A DNA stretch of 9,382 bases, from the NCBI GenBank assembly GCA_964507305.1, contig CAZDPQ010000100.1, positions 1 through 9,382 of the forward strand, written 5' to 3'. Positions 1-4,999 of the stretch are shown piece after piece. Below the pieces are notes generated by a model. The model did no database searches. It had not been told where the DNA came from and saw only the letters and a program-made list of their open reading frames with translations. Every line of letters begins with the position of its first letter. The first letter of the stretch is position 1. The position numbers and the translations under genes are program-made. The stretch comes from JAQVYV01 sp964507305. Lineage in GTDB: Bacteria; Bacillota; Clostridia; Saccharofermentanales; UBA5734.

Positions 1-154
1 CAGCCGGCGGAGCCGGTACGAGGAGCTCTTTGTTCACGAAAAGGCTCAGCGCTTCCCAGATGAGGAGCCAGGCGGCCGCCGAACAAACGGCCGGAAGGAC
101 TCTGCGCCGGAGCGCCTGTTTCACGCCGGTCGCCGGACCTGTCTTGCTGGCCAT
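1..154 (-). CDS. ABC transporter permease, N-terminal part (SsuC/TauC-like, cut by window edge)
   Basis: The 51 residues in the window start at an ATG at 154 and run off base 1. A Shine-Dalgarno GGGAGG sits a few bases upstream. The visible part has a short basic cytoplasmic N-terminus (KQALRRR), then a hydrophobic first membrane segment (about residues 19-39) containing WLLIWEALSLF, then a stretch ending LLVPAPPA. The pattern of Trp-rich first helix, 'WE', then 'L(L/V)P(S/A)P' is typical of inner-membrane permeases of nitrate/sulfonate/taurine/NMT1-type importers. The gene follows the substrate-binding protein by 88 nt on the same strand, which fits a binding protein-permease pair. The ATPase gene would be expected further downstream, outside the window. 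The substrate cannot be read from this fragment. Confidence 0.72.
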   Translation of the reverse strand, partial: MASKTGPATGVKQALRRRVLPAVCSAAAWLLIWEALSLFVNKELLVPAPPA

Positions 155-187
155 ACGCACCTCCCTGCGGCCGTCTCCCGCGGCCGC

Positions 188-239
188 CCCGCGGTCCGCG
201 GGTCGTTCCGGTCCATGCCGCGGCGCCCGACGGGGCGCC
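188..239 (-). repeat. Tandem GC-rich hairpins between binding-protein and permease genes
   Basis: In the transcript, three bases after the binding-protein stop codon, there is a perfect 7-bp stem (GGCGCCC and GGGCGCC, plus-strand 222-239) with a 4-nt loop. A second inverted repeat follows, CCCGCGG / CCGCGGG at 188-202. Neither is followed by a U-tract, so they are not ordinary intrinsic terminators. Stable intercistronic hairpins after binding-protein genes are known in other ABC operons to protect the upstream message from 3' exonucleases and raise binding-protein levels over permease. That role is inferred here. Confidence 0.6.
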
Positions 240-242
240 GGC

Positions 243-1340
243 TTATTTCATATAATAGAAATCATCCGGCGGGATGGAGCCGCCGATGGATTTCGGATCC
301 GTGTCGAGCAGGATCTGGTAGAACGGCCGGATTCCGGCTTTCATCTCCGCTCCGTCCACATAGACGATGTGCGATGACGGGATCGCCGCTTCTGCAAGGG
401 CCGCCGAGGCCATGATGCCGTACCGGACGATCCGCTGCGCGGCCGCGGCCGGCTGCGCGTTGACATAATCCACGGAAGCCTTGTACTCGGTCAAAAAAGA
501 TCGGACGGCGTCCGGATCGTTTTCCGCAAACTCCTTCCGGACGATGAGTCCGCCCATTGCAAGCACGCTTCCGGAAATCCCTGCCGCCTGCGTCGCCTTT
601 TCCCATTCGACGGTCAGATCGATCTTCTTGGCGAATCCCTTGTCCTGTCCCAGCAGGGTCGTCACGAAAGGCTCGGGGAGCAGGACGAGATCCGCCATGC
701 CGGACGCAGCCAGTGTCATGAGCTCGGTGTGCTCGGCCTTGTACTCGATTGTAAGGTCCTTTTCGGGATCGATGCCGTTTTGCTCCAGAATATAGTCCAG
801 AATATATTCGGGCGTGGCGCCCTGACCGGAAGCATAAAGCGTTTTGCCCTTCAGGTCCGCGACCGACGACACCGTGCCGCCCTTCTCGAGGATGTACAGG
901 ACCCCGAGCGTATTGAGCGCCAGCAGCTGCACGCCCCCGCTCGTCTTATTGTAAAGTGTTGCCGCCAGGTTGGTCGGCACGGCCGCGATGTCGATCGCAC
1001 CGGAGCTGATCTTGCCGACGATCTCGTCGGGCGTCCCGACGATCAGGGTCTCATACCGGTTGGCTGTCTGTTTGCTGTCATTTTCATCGAACAGCTTCAC
1101 CATGCCCATCCCCGTCGGGCCTTTCAATGTGGCGATCCGGACCAGCGGACGCTCTTCGTACGGGACCCCGGACGCCGCCTGTGAAGAAAACGCGTCCGAT
1201 CCCGCCGGCGCGGTCGGCGAAACGGCACCGCACGCCGATGTGGATACAGTCGCCGCGCAGGCCAGCGCCGCAGCCAGCATGATTCCCGCGCGGTCCTGTC
1301 TCTTTCCAGATTTCCGTTCGTTTCTCATCCGTGTTTTCAT
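243..1340 (-). CDS. ABC transporter substrate-binding lipoprotein (NMT1/SsuA-like)
   Basis: This 365-residue extracytoplasmic solute-binding protein has a basic N-terminus (KTRMRNERKSGKRQDR), a hydrophobic stretch (about 20-36) and a probable lipidation cysteine at 37 in TSAC. That lipobox is imperfect, with Thr rather than Leu at -3. A Ser/Ala/Pro linker leads to the mature domain at about residue 65. Motifs seen are VRIATLKGPTGMGMVKL, then AIDIAAVPTNLAATLY, then DLKGKTLYASGQGATPEYIL, then ADLVLLPEPFVTTLL, the order expected of the periplasmic-binding type II fold of NMT1/TauA/SsuA proteins. The ligand is unknown. The ATG at 1340 overlaps the stop of the preceding ACT gene as ATGA, and AGGAG lies 9 nt upstream, so translation is probably coupled. 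An in-frame Met at residue 5 is a less likely start. The linkage to a hydrogenase-type ACT regulator is the main functional clue. Confidence 0.88.
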   Translation of the reverse strand: MKTRMRNERKSGKRQDRAGIMLAAALACAATVSTSACGAVSPTAPAGSDAFSSQAASGVPYEERPLVRIATLKGPTGMGMVKLFDENDSKQTANRYETLIVGTPDEIVGKISSGAIDIAAVPTNLAATLYNKTSGGVQLLALNTLGVLYILEKGGTVSSVADLKGKTLYASGQGATPEYILDYILEQNGIDPEKDLTIEYKAEHTELMTLAASGMADLVLLPEPFVTTLLGQDKGFAKKIDLTVEWEKATQAAGISGSVLAMGGLIVRKEFAENDPDAVRSFLTEYKASVDYVNAQPAAAAQRIVRYGIMASAALAEAAIPSSHIVYVDGAEMKAGIRPFYQILLDTDPKSIGGSIPPDDFYYMK

Positions 1341-1636
1341 TCTTCCAGACTCCTGTCCCTTTCATTTTCCTTCCCGCTCCCGCGCCCCTTCTGCGGCGCC
1401 AGCGCGGTCCGGACCGTGACGCTGCCCAGCTGCCCGAGCTTGCCTGTCATGGCCCCGATCTCATCGTTACTCCCGTCGATCGTCAGCGCGATGACGGAGA
1501 CGCCCTTCTGCCGGTACGGGATCCCCATGCGTCCGACGATGATCGACGAATACTCATGCAGAATATCGTTGACTCTCTGTGCGTCCTTCTCCGGGTCTTC
1601 GAGGATGATCCCGGCGACGCCGATGCGGTTTTCCAT
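1337..1636 (-). CDS. TM1266-family ACT-domain protein, putative iron-only hydrogenase system regulator
   Basis: This small protein of 99 residues is a single ACT-like (ferredoxin-fold) domain. The sequence NRIGVAGIILEDPEK, then ILHEYSSIIVGRMGIPYR and KGVSVIALTIDG, then IGAMTGKLGQLGSVTVRT, matches the family named after Thermotoga TM1266, annotated as a putative regulator of the [FeFe]-hydrogenase system. The family name comes from genomic association; the biochemical role is not established. The domain ends near residue 80, and about 19 charged residues (KGRGSGKENERDRSLEE) form a tail absent from the shortest family members. I chose ATG at 1636, because the GGAGGAGG site is then 8 nt away; a TTG at 1639 is possible. 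It is the first gene after the structured leader, and its stop codon overlaps the binding-protein start by 4 nt. Confidence 0.85.
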   Translation of the reverse strand: MENRIGVAGIILEDPEKDAQRVNDILHEYSSIIVGRMGIPYRQKGVSVIALTIDGSNDEIGAMTGKLGQLGSVTVRTALAPQKGRGSGKENERDRSLEE

Positions 1637-1804
1637 CAAAAAAACCTCCTCCCTGAAAAGGAAAGAGGTCGTACGAGGCCCGCCGCACCGCTCCGCTGAA
1701 GGGATTCCGGGCGTAACAGTCCGGAAAGATCCGTACCGCTGCGGGCTGTCGCTATGCTCTTTCCTATCTGCTCAGAATACTCCCTGCAGTCAGAAATCTT
1801 GTAC
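1637..1804 (-). promoter_or_regulatory. Structured 5' leader, candidate riboswitch or attenuator
   Basis: About 168 nt separate the inferred transcription start (near 1804) from the ACT start codon. The segment AGGAAAGAG (1765-1757) is exactly complementary over 9 nt to CUCUUUCCU (1667-1659), the 5' arm of the terminal hairpin. Pairing these two would free the Shine-Dalgarno site. A 7-nt part of the same segment can instead pair with UCUUUCC at 1729-1723. UUCCGG (1726-1721) and CCGGAA (1710-1705) form a separate 6-bp hairpin, extended by GGA/UCC across a 3-nt bulge. The segments thus compete with one another, as in ligand-controlled leaders. I see none of the conserved cores of TPP, FMN, SAM, cobalamin, lysine, glycine, guanidine-I, c-di-GMP or T-box leaders. 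The ligand is unknown. Confidence 0.6.
1638..1669 (-). terminator. Attenuator hairpin overlapping the Shine-Dalgarno site of the ACT gene
   Basis: In the transcript, the 5' arm ACCUCUUUCCU (1669-1659) pairs over all 11 positions, nine Watson-Crick and two G-U, with the 3' arm AGGGAGGAGGU (1654-1644), closing on a 4-nt loop. The 3' arm contains the whole AGGAGG ribosome-binding site. Seven U (1644-1638) follow, and the start codon comes right after. The element can therefore act as an intrinsic terminator, as a ribosome-site blocker, or both. It lies between a promoter and the first gene of its operon, so it is a regulatory attenuator, not the end of an upstream unit. Confidence 0.7.
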
Positions 1805-1810
1805 ACTCCC

Positions 1811-1838
1811 ATTATACCACGGCGGCGGCCCGGGGCAA
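1811..1838 (-). promoter_or_regulatory. Sigma-70/SigA-type promoter for the ACT-transporter operon
   Basis: On the minus strand there is a perfect -10 TATAAT (1816-1811) preceded by TGG, an extended -10 'TGn'. A -35-like TTGCCC (1838-1833) stands 16 nt upstream of the -10. The start point should fall near 1804. This is one of the few AT-rich spots in a GC-rich region and lies in the only long gene-free gap, just before the structured leader. Confidence 0.72.
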
Positions 1839-1847
1839 TCCCCCCGG
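1830..1847 (-). repeat. Inverted repeat over the -35 region
   Basis: CCGGGG and CCCCGG form a perfect 6-bp inverted repeat with a 6-nt spacer, and the -35 hexamer lies within it. As RNA it would be a hairpin just beyond the amidohydrolase gene, but no U-tract follows, so it is not a convincing terminator. As DNA it could be a repressor operator. The rest of the gap, 1848-1920, holds no gene I can support, only short GC hairpins such as CCGT/ACGG with a 4-nt loop. Confidence 0.4.
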
Positions 1848-1920
1848 ATGCCGGACTTTCGGCCCGCCGGAGGCCGGATCCCCGTCAAAACGGCAGGGCC
1901 ACGACGCAGGAACCGTCCGT

Positions 1921-2730
1921 TCAGATCCCGAACAGAGTGGCGGCATTGTCATGCAGGATCCTGAGCAGATCATCGGCTCCGAGCCCCAGCCGGCCGATAA
2001 GCCCAAGCTCGCTGCGCATGTCCCACATCGGGAAATCCGATCCGAACAGGACCTTGTCCGTGCCGTAGGCGCGCAGGATGTCCGATGCCTCCCCGGCTGT
2101 CAGAAAAGACAGGCTGCTGCAGGTGTCCACATAGAGATTGGGATATCCGGAAAGCTTTTTCACCGCCTCGTCCCATACCTTCCAGCCGCCGAGGTGCGCG
2201 GCGATCAGGACAAGGTCCGGCGGGGAATTCTCGAGAAGGCCGCGGATGCGGTCGGGATTGGAAAAGTCGTACCGGGGGTCACCCGCATGGATCAGGATCG
2301 GGAACCGGCCCGCCGCCCGGCGGGCGATGCCGAGGATCCCCGGGCTGTCCGCGCGGATCCCCTGGAAATCGGGGTGGAGCTTGATGCCCTTGAATCCGTC
2401 CCGCTCCATGCGGTCCATCTCGGCGGCGGTCTCATCTCCGGTCATGTCCTGGTGGAGCGTCCCGAACGCGAAAAATTCGGGATGGGCGTCCGTCTCGGCC
2501 TTCAAAAAGCGGTTGATGGCGCGGACCTGGTCCTTCTTCGTCGCGGTCGATGTGACCAGGAGGCGGGCCGTTCCCGCTTCGCGCGCGATCCCGAGAAGGT
2601 TGGCGGATGTGCCGGACATCGCCATCGGGAGTCCGTAGAACCCGGAAATCCCTCCGACAGCACGCACGGCGATCTTTTCCGGGAAAATATGCGTATGGGA
2701 ATCGATGACCGGAAAATCCCGCGAAGGCAT
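1921..2730 (-). CDS. TIM-barrel metal-dependent amidohydrolase (Amidohydrolase_2 family)
   Basis: This 269-residue cytoplasmic hydrolase has metal-site motifs in the expected order. They are D10-x-H12-x-H14 (VIDSHTHIFPE), K117 with H119 in GIKLHPDFQG, H148 in ILIHAGD, H179 in AAHLGGW, and D232 in VLFGSDFP. This set defines the metal-dependent hydrolases of the amidohydrolase superfamily; members cleave amides, lactones or decarboxylate ring acids, and the substrate here is unknown. The frame stays open upstream through rpiB, but ATG 2730 is the right start because the family fold begins there and it is only 2 nt after the rpiB stop. Its own ribosome site is weak (AAGG about 15 nt upstream, GAGG further), so coupling to rpiB translation is likely. 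The pairing suggests a role in sugar-acid or lactone metabolism, which is inference. Confidence 0.85.
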   Translation of the reverse strand: MPSRDFPVIDSHTHIFPEKIAVRAVGGISGFYGLPMAMSGTSANLLGIAREAGTARLLVTSTATKKDQVRAINRFLKAETDAHPEFFAFGTLHQDMTGDETAAEMDRMERDGFKGIKLHPDFQGIRADSPGILGIARRAAGRFPILIHAGDPRYDFSNPDRIRGLLENSPPDLVLIAAHLGGWKVWDEAVKKLSGYPNLYVDTCSSLSFLTAGEASDILRAYGTDKVLFGSDFPMWDMRSELGLIGRLGLGADDLLRILHDNAATLFGI

Positions 2731-2732
2731 CT

Positions 2733-3182
2733 TCAGGCTCTGCCTTCTTCCTCTTCCATTGCGGCGATCATGTCGACGCGGCCCTGGTGCCTGCCGCCCT
2801 CGAATGCCGTGTCGAGCCAGACATCCAGGATCCTCTCGGCCAGCTCGATCCCGAGCACCCTGGCCCCGAGGCAAAGGATGTTGGCATTGTTGTGCCTTCT
2901 GGAAAGCTCCGCGCCGAACGGCTCCGAACACACGGCCGCGCGTATGCCCCTGACCTTGTTGGCTGCGATGCTCATCCCGATCCCGGTCCCGCAGAACAGC
3001 AGCCCACGGTCGCATTCGCCCGAAGCCACCGCCCGGGCCGCCATCGCGGCATATTTCGGATAATCCGTCCGCCCCGTGCCGTCCGAGCCGAAGTCCTTGT
3101 ACTCCAGCCCGCGCTTCTCCAGATGCCGGATGATCTCCAACTTGAATTCATAAGCCGCGTGATCGCTTCCGATCGCTATCAT
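2733..3182 (-). CDS. rpiB: Ribose-5-phosphate isomerase B / LacAB-family sugar-phosphate isomerase
   Basis: The protein has 149 residues, the normal family length. RpiB interconverts ribose 5-phosphate and ribulose 5-phosphate in the pentose phosphate pathway; relatives act on allose 6-phosphate or galactose 6-phosphate. Diagnostic residues are D7-H8 in IGSDHAAYEFK, catalytic C64 in LLFCGTGIGMSIAANK (with the GTGIG anion loop), H97-N98-N99 in RRHNNANILCLG, and R131 and R135 in GGRHQGRVD. All match the E. coli RpiB positions with a constant offset of two. The start is ATG 3182, with AGGAGG 9 nt upstream. Because RpiB, LacA and LacB share these residues, the exact sugar phosphate is not fixed by sequence. 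It lies 72 nt after the zinc-ribbon gene with no terminator seen between, so it may share that transcript. Confidence 0.92.
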   Translation of the reverse strand: MIAIGSDHAAYEFKLEIIRHLEKRGLEYKDFGSDGTGRTDYPKYAAMAARAVASGECDRGLLFCGTGIGMSIAANKVRGIRAAVCSEPFGAELSRRHNNANILCLGARVLGIELAERILDVWLDTAFEGGRHQGRVDMIAAMEEEEGRA

Positions 3183-3254
3183 ATCCGTACGCCTCCTGCT
3201 GTGATCCCATTAAGGTAAATCAAATCCGTTGAAACCGCGGTCCGTCCGTGCGCG

Positions 3255-3974
3255 TCATTCGCCGATCGTCTGCGTCGGCGCCGCGGTCGGCGTGGGCGAC
3301 GCGGTCTCGAAGTCGGCCCGCACCTTCCCGTCCGCATAGGAGCAGACATACCGCCCCGACGCGTCGTAGACCGTCACGGCAACCTTGCGGCGCGCCTCCT
3401 CGGGAGTCACGCCGTACACGGCGGAATACGCCGACACATACGTCTCGAAAGCCGCCGCGGCGGCGTCCTCCGTGTACGTGTCTGACGTCACGAAGATAAA
3501 TCCGCTGTTGTCATTATGCTGATACGCGAGATCGGACGCCCCGATCCCGAGGTCCTTCGTCAGTTCGGCGGTCAGGTCCGCGCGACGGGCATTCCGCGTC
3601 AGGATGACCGGGGTGATGATCGCCGCGGCCAGAAGGATGATGCCGAGCAGGCTTCCGAAGAATGCAAGCTTGGTCTTCATCGGGAGCGGCTTCAGCACGA
3701 TCTCCTGCTTCGGAGCTTTGCTCCGCGCCGCGGCCATGTCGGCCAGGGACGGCTTCGCGGCCTTGTTCTTTTCCCTGAGCGCCGCGGCCTCCTCCTTCGC
3801 CTTCTGCTCCGCTGCCTTCTGCAGCAGCAGTCTGGACTCGGAGTCCGTGTTCAGCGACAGGGCATGCGCCGTATCGATCTCGGCCTTGCAGAAAATGCAG
3901 GTGCTCTTCTCCTTCGCTTCGTCGACCTGGATCAGAGATCCGCATCGGGTGCAGTACGCGTCTTTCTTTGCCAT
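3255..3974 (-). CDS. Zinc-ribbon single-pass membrane protein of unknown function
   Basis: I do not recognise a named family for the whole 239-residue protein. Visible parts are a small zinc ribbon with C8-x-x-C11 (YCTRCG) and C26-x-x-C29 (CIFCKAE), then a charged Ala/Glu/Lys helix-rich stretch (about 47-75, possible coiled coil), then one membrane helix (about 102-126), then an outer domain of about 95 residues (127-222) and a Thr/Pro-rich tail. Cysteine ribbons need a reducing environment, so the N-terminus should be cytoplasmic and the C-terminal domain outside. I chose ATG 3974, not the longer frame from 4034, because AAGGA precedes it at normal spacing and the ribbon starts right there; the longer start would fall almost at the inferred transcription start. 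It heads a transcript from the promoter at 4073-4044. Confidence 0.75.
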   Translation of the reverse strand: MAKKDAYCTRCGSLIQVDEAKEKSTCIFCKAEIDTAHALSLNTDSESRLLLQKAAEQKAKEEAAALREKNKAAKPSLADMAAARSKAPKQEIVLKPLPMKTKLAFFGSLLGIILLAAAIITPVILTRNARRADLTAELTKDLGIGASDLAYQHNDNSGFIFVTSDTYTEDAAAAAFETYVSAYSAVYGVTPEEARRKVAVTVYDASGRYVCSYADGKVRADFETASPTPTAAPTQTIGE

Positions 3975-4043
3975 CGGATGGTTTCCTTTCAGCGGCCGCA
4001 CGGGCATGCGCAATATCCCGGAGCGGCCGTCCATATCCTGAAG

Positions 4044-4073
4044 AGTATATCATCTTTTGCGACGGAAGGTCAA
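4044..4073 (-). promoter_or_regulatory. Sigma-70/SigA-type promoter for the zinc-ribbon-rpiB-amidohydrolase unit
   Basis: TTGACC (4073-4068) and TATACT (4049-4044) are separated by 18 nt on the minus strand, and TGA before the -10 supplies an extended 'TGn' element. The start should be near 4037, giving a leader of about 60 nt before ATG 3974. The site is in an AT-richer gap right after a terminator-like region, which supports a new transcription unit here. Confidence 0.7.
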
Positions 4074-4096
4074 TGACAGCGGCGTTTTCGGAAGTG

Positions 4097-4145
4097 AAAA
4101 AGGCCGTCTGCGGAAGAAAAAAACGGCTGAAGCGGCCAGGACGGC
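4097..4145 (-). terminator. Terminator-like region after the YpmS-like gene
   Basis: About 20 nt beyond the stop codon the transcript carries a short UGGC/GCCG stem followed by seven U (4123-4117). Beyond it, GACGGC (4108-4103) can pair with GCCGUC (4145-4140) and is followed by C and five U (4101-4097). The inner stem is weak alone; the outer 6-bp stem plus two U-tracts makes an intrinsic terminator plausible. A promoter for the next gene starts about 25 nt further on. Confidence 0.5.
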
Positions 4146-4163
4146 AATACCCCTCCGCCGGGC

Positions 4164-4865
4164 TTACGGCGACGGAAAGTCGCCCGTGAGCTCGATTTTG
4201 CCGTCCTTCACATAAATATCATCCAGGGAGATGTTCATCGCGTTGGCGAAAAGGAGAACGAGCCCTTCGTCGATATACGGGTTGATGGAGCCGAGCAGCT
4301 TCGCCGGGATCTTCAGGCTCCCGACCTTGAGCTCATCGATCTGCGAGGCATTCTCCCCTTCGCCGAGGCTCGCCACGACATAGACCGGCACCTGTGCGGG
4401 CAGTTCCCCGATCGACGAGTCGATCAGCTCCTTGCTTTCGCCGAAGGTCTTCAGCATGAGGTCCACGTCGACGATGGAGGAAAGCATCAGGTCCCCGCTC
4501 TCGCTGACATTGACCTGCAGGTTCTCCAGCATGCCGTCCGTCCGGACCATCGAGCTGATCAGATAGTGGAGGCCGGCCGGGGTCAGGGAGAGGCTGACGC
4601 TTTCCGTCCCGGAAGCGCCGCCCGTATCGGCGGTGACGGGATCATAGCCGAGTGTGTCCTTGATATAGGTGATCTCCGTGTCTTCCAGCGGCTGGGTGAC
4701 GATATTCTGCTGGCGGTCCAGCCCGAGCAGCTTCGCGAATCCGGCAAGCCCGAAGCGGGCATAGACCAGGGCGAAGACGATCCCGAGCGACAGGAGGACA
4801 GCCAGCGTGATGGTGATGATTTTCAGGATCCTGTGCTTATGCGCCTGATATTCTTTCTGCGACAT
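4164..4865 (-). CDS. Signal-anchored protein, YpmS/DUF2140-like
   Basis: The product has 233 residues with one N-terminal membrane helix (about 12-36: basic HKHRILK, then ITITLAVLLSLGIVFALVYA) and no cleavage motif, so it is probably a signal anchor with the rest outside. The outer domain is rich in alternating hydrophobic beta-strand patterns (VSLSLTPAGLHYLISSMV; GDLMLSSIVDVDLML; VPVYVVASL) and ends with LKVGSLKIPAKLL, ISLDDIYVKDGKIELTGDFP. This order recalls the DUF2140 family of B. subtilis YpmS, but the match is from memory and moderate. The start is ATG 4865, with AAGGTG 9 nt upstream; a GTG at 4877 is less likely. A gap of 134 nt separates it from the glycosidase upstream. That gap has a -10-like TACTAT (4960-4955) but no good -35, so its promoter is uncertain. 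Confidence 0.7.
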   Translation of the reverse strand: MSQKEYQAHKHRILKIITITLAVLLSLGIVFALVYARFGLAGFAKLLGLDRQQNIVTQPLEDTEITYIKDTLGYDPVTADTGGASGTESVSLSLTPAGLHYLISSMVRTDGMLENLQVNVSESGDLMLSSIVDVDLMLKTFGESKELIDSSIGELPAQVPVYVVASLGEGENASQIDELKVGSLKIPAKLLGSINPYIDEGLVLLFANAMNISLDDIYVKDGKIELTGDFPSP

Positions 4866-4999
4866 CGGTCCGCACACCTTCTTTTTCTCTCGGATGCCAT
4901 ACGGACGGAGGAAGATGCCCGCGCGAAACGCCTCCGATCCGCCACAGCATCATCATAGTACTTCCGGAGCCGGATGGGAACACCTTTTTTATGAAAAAC

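Noticed and set aside
1640..1804. A TPP or T-box type leader, suggested by the NMT1-like transporter and by GGUGCGG-like text
   Set aside because: The conserved TPP core and the T-box antiterminator UGGNACCGCG-type sequence are not present. I therefore left the leader unassigned.
1848..1920. Intrinsic terminator after the amidohydrolase gene
   Set aside because: Short GC-rich stems occur, including CCGT/ACGG and CCGGGG/CCCCGG, but none is followed by a U-tract, so read-through into the next operon cannot be excluded.
2731..3015. N-terminal extension of the amidohydrolase to give a 364-residue protein
   Set aside because: The extra 95 codons lie wholly within rpiB in another frame and read as Arg/Gly-rich text. 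The family fold begins at the ATG at 2730.
1951..3063. A 370-codon plus-strand open frame opposite the amidohydrolase and rpiB
   Set aside because: The minus-strand proteins carry complete sets of catalytic residues. The plus-strand product has no recognisable motif and spans the junction of two genes.
3975..4034. Twenty-residue extension of the zinc-ribbon protein
   Set aside because: The alternative start would be almost at the inferred transcription start at about 4037, whereas the ATG at 3974 has a suitable ribosome site and directly precedes the ribbon.
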